Positions 56,236-64,000 of a stretch of DNA of 64,000 nucleotides are shown in pieces. The DNA lies in contig NC_065879.2 in NCBI RefSeq assembly GCF_932274485.2, positions 95,307,959 to 95,371,958 of the forward strand, read 5' to 3'. Numbering within the stretch: position 1 is the first letter of the stretch; each line of letters begins with the position of its first letter. The translations under genes and the position numbers were made by a program. Source of the DNA: Patella vulgata (taxonomy: Eukaryota; Mollusca; Gastropoda; Patellidae). The notes under the pieces were generated by a model. It did not search any database and was not told the origin of the DNA. It saw only the letters and a program-made list of their open reading frames with translations.

Positions 56236-56600
56236 ACGTTTTATAAACACATTACTGACAAGGTTTCTGAATCCAATTCTGCTATGTATAAGCTTGTAGC
56301 ATGTTCCTAGAAGCCATTGCCGTGTTTCACCCATTAGGTGTATTACCCAACAAAGAAATAAAAACGACTGCAAATGAAATAGTAATACTTGCTGTAAGAA
56401 ACTTTTATGGCATAGATTATATTATCAGATGACCCCAAGCTGCATGTGGAAGGTTCGTTCAGAGGATTGCTGTTGCTTAAAGGATGCTGTGACCCTTCAT
56501 TAATGACATACTGAAAGAACTGATGGTAGTGATGTCCAAGTAGCCAGTCACGTCGTTGTGTAAGTAGTGACATACTTTGGTGACGCCGCCAGGTTGGAAC

Positions 56601-56976
56601 GGGGATCACGGTGGCTAAGTGGGTAAGGCGCTGGCTCGCTAGCCTGGAGGTCGGGTGTTCGATCCCTGCATTGGCCGAGAAAGTTCATCCAGATTTTCCG
56701 GCGTGGTTCCCCCTTGTCAGTGATGCAGGACGGAGGGCCTGACAAGGACAGCTGTCTAGTCATTCGGATGAGACGAAAAACCGAGGTCCCGTGTACACAT
56801 TGACGTGCACGTAAAAAATCCCTTGACAGTTGGAATTCGATATAAGAGTAGGCCGTAGTGCCGCTGTCCGGGCAAAATTACCCTCATAGCACACTGTATG
56901 GCGTATGCCCGTCTTCATTAGCCCAGTTCGGAGCAAAACAGTAGGACGTTAAACCCCATTTCATTTCATTTCATTT
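56601..56976 (+). mobile_element. SINE-A, reference full-length copy
   Basis: 376 bp. A box TGGCTAAGTGG (56612-56622) and B box TGTTCGATCCC (56656-56666) in a tRNA-like head. The body runs through CTGACAAGGACAGCTGTC, GTCCCGTGTACACATTG and GTCTTCATTAGCCCAG to GACGTTAAACCCC and (ATTTC)n. TSD CCAGGTTGGAAC at 56589-56600 and 56977-56988. Best copy for a consensus. Confidence 0.95.
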
Positions 56977-57181
56977 CCAGGTTGGAACGAAGCCCCTGGC
57001 CACATGCTTGCTACGCTGTTACGGCCTTTATGTAGATATAGTATATAAAGGGAAGATACTGACCCTCGTCCATCAGCTCCAGTCTAGCATCCAAAGAGGA
57101 AACATCAAGAAAACTATAAAATGTTCTTGACTGCTTGACTTTTGGTTGATCTCTGCTTGGAAAGTGAATGAGGATGAGTGA

Positions 57182-57452
57182 GCATGGCGCAATCTCTATA
57201 GGCGTGGCGAGAGAACGCCTTACGCTACACCAGGTAGGCACGTAACGGGGGTGTGGTGAGCATGGCGAGAGAACGCCTTACGCCAGGTATAGGCGTGGTA
57301 GGCACGTAACGGGAGTGTGGTGAGCATGGCGAGAGAACGCCTTACGCCTGGTATAGGCGTGGTAGGCACGTAACGGGAGTGTGGTGAGCATGGCGAGAGA
57401 ACGCCTTACGCCTGGTATAGGCGTGGTAGGCACGTAACGGGAGTGTGGTGAG
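57182..57452 (+). repeat. 64-bp minisatellite, about 4 units
   Basis: GTGGTGAGCATGGCGAGAGA, ACGCCTTACGCCTGG, TATAGGCGTGGTAGG, CACGTAACGGGAGT repeats at ~57253, 57317 and 57381, with a diverged unit before and a partial one after. Units 2-4 are almost identical. Confidence 0.92.
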
Positions 57453-57514
57453 TAAGTATTTCGGTCTGACTGCTAACTGCCAGATCATGTTGGAAACACC
57501 TTTCGCGCAGCCAG

Positions 57515-58005
57515 AGCATGGCCATGAGTGTAGTAAGATCTTGGAAATATGCTAAATTGGTGAACATATGACCATTTTACGCAGTTGTATATGACAGAAA
57601 TCGAGTCTGCTTCCCCGAAAACATATATATTGACACCAAAGACAACTACTGAATCGATTTCCCGCCACAAGTGGCAGCAATGTTGGAAATATACAAAATA
57701 TGTGAACATGTGATCAGTTTACAAGGTTGTAAATGTCTGAAATTCATTCTTCGCCCCCGTAAACATACATGTATATATTGGCACCAAACACTACTACTTA
57801 ATCAATTTCTGCACATCCTCCAATTTTCCGGCCAAAAATGACCCCCATCTTGGAAATATGCTAAGTATATGAACATGTGATCATTTTACAAGGTTGTAAT
57901 TGTCAGGAATGGAATCTGTGACCCCGAAAACATATATATTGACACCAAACACTACTACTTAATTAAATCAGCACATCGTCCGATTTTCCCGCCAAAGCTT
58001 CTTCC
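57515..58005 (-). repeat. ~162-bp satellite-like repeat, inverted block
   Basis: CTTGGAAATATGCTAAATTGG, CCCGAAAACATATATATTGAC and TTTCCCGCCA/TTTTCCGGCCA recur about three times. This is the complement of the 54580-54965 units, so the two blocks face each other across ~2.5 kb. Confidence 0.85.
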
Positions 58006-58205
58006 ACGATTTCTTCCCGAAAGGCCGTCGGATTTACGTTAAGGATCAGACTAGTGTCTGTTTAGGGAGTGTGCCTCTTTATTTATCGTTGTAAGGTTAT
58101 GTATTAAATGATCCTTTATATATGTTCTTGTTTTTATATAAACAATATTTATTCAGAAACTGAGGGGATTGGGGAACAGGCAAAGCCTATATAAAGAATA
58201 GATAT

Positions 58206-58581
58206 AAAGGAAATTATATATGTACATAACCCAATAAAAAAAATATTTAAATGTAAACATAAGTTTGAAATAATTAAAATCAACTATTTTTTAAAATTTA
58301 AAGGAAACTATATATGTACATAACCCAATAAAAAAAATATTTAAATATAAACATAAGTTTGAAATAATTAAAATCAACTATTTTTTAAAATTTAAAGGAA
58401 ATTATATATGTACATAACCCAATAAAAAAAATATTTAAATGTAAACATAAGTTTGAAATAATTAAAATCAACTATTTTTTAAAATTTAAAGGAAATTATA
58501 TATGTACATAACCCAATAAAAAAAATATTTAAATGTAAACATAAGTTTGAAATAATTAAAATCAACTATTTTTTAAAATTT
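58206..58581 (+). repeat. 94-bp tandem array, 4 copies, in LINE 3' UTR
   Basis: AAAGGAAATTATATATGTAC begins at 58206, 58300, 58394 and 58488, exactly 94 bp apart. Units differ by only one or two bases, so the expansion is recent or homogenised. Confidence 0.95.
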
Positions 58582-58668
58582 AAATCTATCGGTTTGTTCA
58601 ATAAAAATAAGTACCTGGTTAAATACTGACACGTTTTCGTTGTATGAGAGTGTTTCCGATCCATATAG

Positions 58669-60140
58669 TAGTAGTCTGGAGGCTCAGCGCGGGGGGGGGG
58701 GGGGCATCAAATGGGCACAAAACCAGACCCAACTTTTCTAGAGTAAAATGTTGCGTAGAATACGATGCCGAGTGGTAATCAGTCCGTCGTTGGGGCGTTT
58801 TCGAGATATTTGGTGACAAAGGTCAAATGGGTTCATTTGCACTGAAAGTGAATGCGCGGTCATTCTTGTATCATGAAAATAAGCTGAAAATGATCGAAAG
58901 TAATCACACTTTCAATAAAAATGTAAACTTGCTAAATTCACCTTTGTTCTTTGTGACCCCAGAGGTCGAAAGGTCACATTTTCCGTTTTAGCACTAGGAA
59001 GATTTAAAGTAATAAATGTCGGCGTAAAATATAAAAACTAAAGCGATACCTGTTCTAATTAATAATAGGAACATTTAAAATTTATCTTTAGGTGGCCTTA
59101 GCACCAAACATTTACTTTGGAATCGTCGAAAATGATCTTGCATAACAGAACCAAAACGCTACGGAGCCTGTTTCAAAAATACGTAAAAACTGTTAAAACT
59201 AAATCTCTCCGAATTAGTTTTACAACGAATGCTATACATAATGATACTAGTTGTCTGAAAAAAAACAATTAAATAGTTCCATGGCTGGACTCCAGGCTGC
59301 AGGCCGCGTCACAAAGCCTGCCAAAATTTTACCCGCTAACATTTACCAATACGACATATATATCCTGTGAACCACTATGTACAATGCATTCGTCGGTTTT
59401 ATCTGCATCCATGTTCCGGCGAAATTCATAAAAACTCCTAAAATGTTTGCAAACTTTTAATCTCGTCGCCAGATGCGTGTTTTCCCGTCACAGATTAACG
59501 TCGGTTTTCCTAGACTGGGATTCTCGGAAATCCACGCGGCCTGCAGGCTGGAGTCCAACACTGAAACTATTCAATTGTTTTTCAGATAACTAGTATCATT
59601 ATGTATAACAATCGTTGTGAAAATAAATCGGAGAGATTTCGATTTGACAGTTTTTACGTATTTTTGAAACAGGTTTCAAAGTGTGTTGGTTCTGTTTTGC
59701 AAGATCATTTTCGACGTTCCAAAGTATAAAAGTTCGTTGCTAAGACCACCTAAAGATAAATTTGAAATGTTCCTATTATTAATTAGAACAGGTTTCGCTT
59801 TAATTTTTATACTTTACGTTGACATTTTATTGCTTTAAATCCTCCTAGTGCAAAAACGGTAAATTTCACCTTTTGACCTCCAGGGTCACTAAGACTAAAG
59901 GTGAATTTAGCAAGTTTACATTTTTATTGAAAGTGTGATTACTTTCGATCATTTTCAGCTTCTTTTCATAATACAAGAATGACTGCACATTCACTTTCAG
60001 TGCAAATGAACTCATTTGACCTTTGACCCCGAATATCTCGAAAACGCCCCAACGGCGGACTGATTACCACTTGGCATCGTATTCTACGCAAACCCATTTG
60101 ATGCACACCCCCCACCCCCGCGCGCGCTGAGCCTCCGGTC
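58669..60140. mobile_element. 1.47-kb foldback element with ~630-bp arms
   Basis: Arms 58669-~59330 and ~59510-60140 are inverted copies (TGGAGGCTCAGCGCG at left, CGCGCTGAGCCTCC at right; also ACTTTCGATCATTTTCAGCT, TAATTAATAATAGGAAC). They differ by scattered substitutions, so the insertion is not recent. The centre (~59330-59510) has no ORF. TSD TATAG at 58664-58668 and 60141-60145; removing element plus one TATAG restores an in-frame VLYGSETL in the host LINE, confirming the borders. No transposase. Superfamily undetermined. Confidence 0.93.
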
Positions 60141-60835
60141 TATAGCACTTTAATGTTTTGTTGTGTATGAGGTAAAGTGTCGATTGTTCTGTGGCGAGCA
60201 TCTGAATACGAGGAACATATAAGGAGATAGTGATAAGGATCTTCTATTGAATTACCACATGAACATTCGGGAGTATTTGAAATATGTCTTGTAAATTTAT
60301 GAAAATTTAGATTACTGCAGCCTAGTCTTAGTTTAGTATGTATAATTTGATTTTTACGTTTGCCAATATAATAAAAGAGAGGTATTTTCGGATCATGTTT
60401 AGACAGTTCTTGTTTAAATTTTGAGAGTGAGAAGACATTTGTTATGGAAGGATTTAGGCTGTTCCAGAGTCGGATAGCTGATGGAAAGAATGAATTGTAA
60501 TAGAGAGATGTTCTGCAGAATATTTCATCTAATTCTGGTTTACTTCTAAGATTATATGGAGATGTTTTTAATTTAATGTGGTTGGATAAATAATTTGGAA
60601 CCGTTCCATTAATAATTTTATATATTGTCTGCAGTTTATGCATTTTTCTTCTTTCATAGAAGGGAATAATACCAGTTTCCAGATAGAGTAAACGGTGGCT
60701 AGTTCCCTTTACAGTCCCACAAATATGTTCTCACCGAGGAGTGCACACCCCTACCCAGTTCCTTAGGATTTCAGCGTGTATATTTGTTTTTATCTTACGT
60801 TGATCTATTAACCTTACAGATTGGGTATTCATCAT

Positions 60836-61050
60836 GAAGATGGACAGGGCGGTTTCAATTCCCTGGTTGTACGTGACAAGGAGTAGAGTAGCCTGTACAA
60901 TGTCGTGGGTTTTCTCCGGGTCCTACGCCCCCCCCCCCCCACTGCTAAAGACCCCTACGCGATAGCGAATTATTGAAAAAAATTGAATATGTCAGTCCTA
61001 AAATGGTCTAGATTTTTACGAGTGGACCTTAAGCCCCATTTCGCTATCTC
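60836..61050 (+). mobile_element. SINE-B, 5'-truncated diverged copy
   Basis: GGCGGTTTCAATTCCCTGG, GACAAGGAGTAGAGT, GTCGTGGGTTTTCTCCGGG, a C run, ACGCGATAGCGAATTATTG, then GAGTGGACCTTAAGCCCC and CTATCTCTG. Confidence 0.85.
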
Positions 61051-61054
61051 TGAT

Positions 61055-62560
61055 CCAGTGTTTAAGGTAGTGTAGTATATTTCGATTTAAAAACCATAGT
61101 TTCATCACATCAAACGAAATTATCTTACAATTGAATGAAATGTATAAATCCTGGGTCTCCCCTGTATAAGCTCACACCAAAACATAACAAACAGGAAATA
61201 AAATAAACAAGACGAATTGTGTTAAAGTTTTATTCAGATAAGAGTTTTACTTTATGTTATAAAAGTCTTAAAATTTAAATTGTATTCACAGTAATATACA
61301 ATAAGTGCAGAAAATTGTCGTAGTATTTAAAGGCTCAATACCACTCTTGTTGTAACTGAATAATATGTCCCAATCTTTATTCTGGTCAACAAAATTGTAC
61401 TATTTTAGAATATTTCAATTAATTGATGATACAAATTTCATCTTAACACACCTTATTTAAAATTTTTTGAAAAATTCAACATAATGGTTTGAAACGTCTA
61501 ACGTAAACCTTTTCAAATGAAACTTCGATTTAAAATTATTTTCGAACCCTCTGGACAAGTAAAATAGGATGTAATGGATAATTTACACAACAGGCAGGAC
61601 AGTTAAACATCTAGTACTTAGATAGAGATATTATATATTTTCTGGAGATTTCAAGCCAGCAAGAGTGTTATTATCCCTTTAAATATAATCATATTGATTG
61701 ATTGCAAGAACAAAAACCAGTAAAAATTAAACAAAAACATGGGATATTTTCAAAACCAACTTATATTTTATACCCACCAGTCGCAAAATCTTTAATTGGG
61801 CCATAATTTCTACTTTACATGTATATGCTTATTAAATTTATTTGAAATACTGAAACATGTATTTTCACAATAAAGCTGTTTATTTTTCCTTCGTTTTTCA
61901 CCATTGTTGATTTTCTTATCACCTCCCTCATTTCTTGGTAATGGCCTGCTCGGGTTAATTTCAAGGACCTGAAAACCAAACACAAGTAATATTAAATATA
62001 AAAACTAAGAACAAATACGAAACAATAATTTTAGACGCCGTTCGGAGTTTTGATACACCCATCCCCACATAGTCTCGGGCACCTGGAACATTCTAGTCTT
62101 CAACGTACGAAGAATCTGGGTCAGTTGTCAACGTTTGATGAAATTCTACTGGATAATCAACCACATAACAACCCAGACACCCGGTTTAAGCATGGTCAGT
62201 GGAACTTTTTAGCTAAAGCCAATAACGAGTTGCACTCCTTCAGGAAATAAATCTCATATATCATGCATTATGAGGCAAGGTAGATAACTCTACTAACAAT
62301 ATTCACTGACTGTATTGTTCACAGTTTTAATATCACAAGTGGAGCAATATCTGACAATGTTTCTGTCACAAGCTAGTACTGACTGTGAAAGCTTTGATAA
62401 TACACATTTATTGAAAGTAACTATCAACTGTAGAAATAACCGGAAACTATCTGTTAATTCTCATATCCTTCTACTTCTTAATCAACAAAACTTCGATAAT
62501 TCAAGGCCAACAAGAATCGCCACTGAAAAGGGATCTATATAGAGAATGGCCAGGAAACAC
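61055..62560. other. Possible downstream part of the EGF-repeat gene; no exon proven
   Basis: Lies 3' of the minus-strand EGF exon. A candidate acceptor (inverse TTTTCAG at ~61970) is followed by an open reading VLEINPSRPLPRNEGGDKK to a stop near 61820, which could be a terminal exon, but phase and homology are unproven. A 66-codon plus-strand ORF (62050-62250) has no recognised motif. Confidence 0.3.
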
Positions 62561-62567
62561 GACTTAC

Positions 62568-63293
62568 TTGTTCTATTGAAGCATTTCGGATTGCAGAAAC
62601 CAACTTGACAACCATTATGACATACGCCATCTTCTATTCTACAGCCTCCTGTATTACAGTAGGAACATGTCTGTAGACACAAACCATTACATCCCCAATA
62701 TCCATCTTTACATCCAGTCAAACAAACACCATCTAATTGTCGACATGGACCATTACAGGAAGAACATGATTCTTCACACACATCACCATAGTAACCATCT
62801 TTACATCCGGTGCATTTCCCAGTTCTAGCATTACATTTACCATTCTTACATCTGGTGTTGCATGAAGACTCACAGAATTTACCATAGTAACCATCTTTAC
62901 ATCCGGTGCATTTCCCAGTTCTGGCATTACATTTACCATTCTTACATCTGGTGTTGCATGTAGACTCACACAAATTACCATAGTAACCATCTTTACATCC
63001 GGTACATTTCCCTGTCTTCCTATCACACTTATCATCCTTGCAATTGATGTTGCATGCAAACTCACAGAATTCACCATAGTAACCATCTTCACATTCTGTA
63101 CATGACCCTATCGTGGCATTACATTTACCATTCTTACATCTGGTGCTACATGAAAATTCACATCTGCTACCATAAAGATCTCCTTGACAGCCATTAGAAC
63201 ATGATCCTGACATTTTCTCACAGACGTTGTTTGTACAAATCGCTGGACATCTAATGTTACAATCGGTACCGTAAAATCAATCAGGACAATTTT
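62568..63293 (-). CDS. EGF-like multi-repeat exon (MEGF/scavenger-receptor type), stop in first unit
   Basis: A 726-bp internal exon: acceptor TTTACTCTAG before 63293, donor A|GTAAGT after 62568. Both borders are phase 1, the usual EGF-exon phase. It encodes about seven cysteine-rich units, e.g. CKNGKCNARTGKCTGC and CKDGYYGKFCESSC, with the CxxGYYGxxC signature of MEGF10/Draper and SREC-type extracellular receptors. Three central units repeat with an exact 32-residue (96-bp) period and near-identical bases. Such proteins are usually secreted or membrane-bound and act in adhesion or engulfment; role here unknown. The first unit reads CPD-stop-FYGTDC: TGA at 63277-63279 where Gly is expected. 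The open frame from the next Met ends past the donor. Flanking exons are not identified, so it may be a live gene with an error or a pseudogene. Confidence 0.8.
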
Positions 63294-63460
63294 CTAGAGT
63301 AAATATAAAGTTTAAAACATGTATACTCTCTCAGTAAAGGAAGAATAATATATAAAGGATTATGTCACTAATTATATCAAAATTATTATTATAATTACTA
63401 ATATAATAAAGCTATTTTATAGGGAATACGCAAGGGTGTTATGTATGAGCCCTATTCGTT

Positions 63461-63481
63461 TATAACACTGTAAGTGATAAA

Positions 63482-63515
<34 letters not shown>

Positions 63516-63560
63516 TTTATCACTTACAGTGTTATATATATATATATATATATATGGCAG
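63461..63560. repeat. Perfect 26-bp inverted repeat around (AT)n
   Basis: TATAACACTGTAAGTGATAA.. at 63461-63486 is exactly mirrored at 63511-63536, with a ~24-bp (AT)n loop. A second (AT)n follows to ~63555. Cruciform-prone. Confidence 0.95.
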
Positions 63561-63564
63561 ACAA

Positions 63565-64000
63565 ACTGTGTAAAATCCTTTCTTGGACGAATTACAGAGA
63601 TGGAGAGTTTCATGTTGATCGGGTGTTCAAATGGAATTTTATTGGTTCAAAGTTTGGAGGAGCTGCAGTGACAAGATGGTTTTTGAGCAATGCCAGAGGG
63701 TAATGCCCCTGTCGTGAATTGTAACGATACAGGCTCGTAGCTAGCCCAAAATTGTTAGGGGGTTGGGCAAAGGCTTCTGGGGGCGTCGGTGCGGCTTCTG
63801 GGGGCGTTGATGTACACACTCGACGGTCCACGGTAAACTGTACCGTGGAGCACCTCCGAAAGTTCAAGGGTCCCCCCACCATAAAATTTTGGAAAATCGG
63901 GTATGCACCTGAAAATGACGGACAATTTCAACATGAATTTGATATGAGCTTTAAATTTGAAGGAAGGAAAACGACTTGAACGTACCTATAATAATTTAAG
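63565..64000. other. Nothing recognised
   Basis: Contains a short direct repeat GGCTTCTGGGGGCGT (63770, 63792) and the hairpin ACGGT..ACCGT near 63830. Overlapping ORFs on both strands have no known motif. Confidence 0.35.

Larger units (their letters stand above)
58140..60725 (-). mobile_element. CR1-like LINE 3' end, split by a foldback element
   Basis: Coding part 60725-60141, then an inserted 1472-bp foldback, then the last ~32 codons and 3' UTR (58663-58140). Frame 60643-60140: MHKLQTIYKIINGTVPNYLS, SPYNLRSKPELDE, RTSLYYNSFFPSAIRLWNSL, CSCGNSIEDPYHYLLIC. Upstream codons (HRLLYLETGIIPFYERRK) extend it to ~60725. After the insertion: YGSETLSYNENVSVFNQ to a stop near 58580. This is the C-terminal region of a CR1-like ORF2 with a zinc-knuckle-like end. 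No RT remains. The 3' UTR contains four 94-bp repeats. Confidence 0.87.

Noticed and set aside
56601-56675. tRNA-like sequence as a functional tRNA gene
   Set aside because: A and B boxes fit, but the region is the head of SINE-A, repeated many times with a fixed 300-bp body and tail; no proper acceptor stem was seen.
58640-60140. Foldback arms as two separate genes or ncRNAs
   Set aside because: No ORF; borders and TSD show a single insertion.
62050-62250. 66-codon ORF as a host protein
   Set aside because: No recognised motif, start context or splice evidence; left as unassigned.

Overview
The window looks like nuclear DNA of a lophotrochozoan animal, most likely a marine mollusc. It is AT-rich, has no operons, and holds only two recognisable host loci among dense, nested repeats: a Toll-like receptor (TLR) in a mollusc-like form and a phase 1-1 exon of tandem EGF-like units. 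The repeats are two tRNA-derived SINE families, several non-LTR retrotransposon lineages, and many foldback or MITE-type elements. Species was not determined. All family calls come from reading motifs by eye; no database was searched.

Layout. 1-9.5 kb: a complete SINE-A with 12-nt target-site duplications (TSD), a 53-bp tandem array, a decayed I-type LINE (ORF1 knuckles plus start of the endonuclease), a duplicated block, a foldback, and a 1.5-kb Tc1-like DNA transposon with catalytic triad intact but a frameshift. 9.9-16.8 kb: a giant inverted-repeat composite with ~2-kb arms, each arm carrying the same 161-codon LINE-like ORF, around a central reverse-transcriptase (RT) fragment. 16.9-25.2 kb: a CCTCGTT-rich foldback, a possible LTR-element fossil, an RNase-H-bearing LINE and related 3' ends. 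25.4-36 kb: a LINE ORF with an N-terminal 2A-like motif, a hAT-type MITE with 8-bp TSD inside a minisatellite, and SINE-B copies, one split by a LINE tail. 37-41 kb: a CR1/L2-type LINE one frameshift away from a continuous ORF.

42.1-44.8 kb (minus strand) holds a single-exon TLR with leucine-rich repeats, transmembrane segment and TIR domain. It has a frameshift, a Val in place of the BB-loop Pro, and a stop 16 codons before the apparent natural end. 45-58 kb is repeats: a near-perfect palindrome, SINEs, a CR1-like LINE, minisatellites, and a ~162-bp satellite-like family lying in opposite orientations. 58.1-60.7 kb is a LINE 3' end split by a 1.47-kb foldback with 5-bp TSD. 62.6-63.3 kb (minus) is the EGF-repeat exon, with a stop codon in its first unit.

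Common theme: SINE-A, SINE-B and the RNase-H LINE share a similar 3' end (GACGT..TAAA..CATTTC), which suggests that the LINE machinery may mobilise both SINEs. The most unusual structure is the 7-kb composite palindrome at 9.9-16.8 kb.
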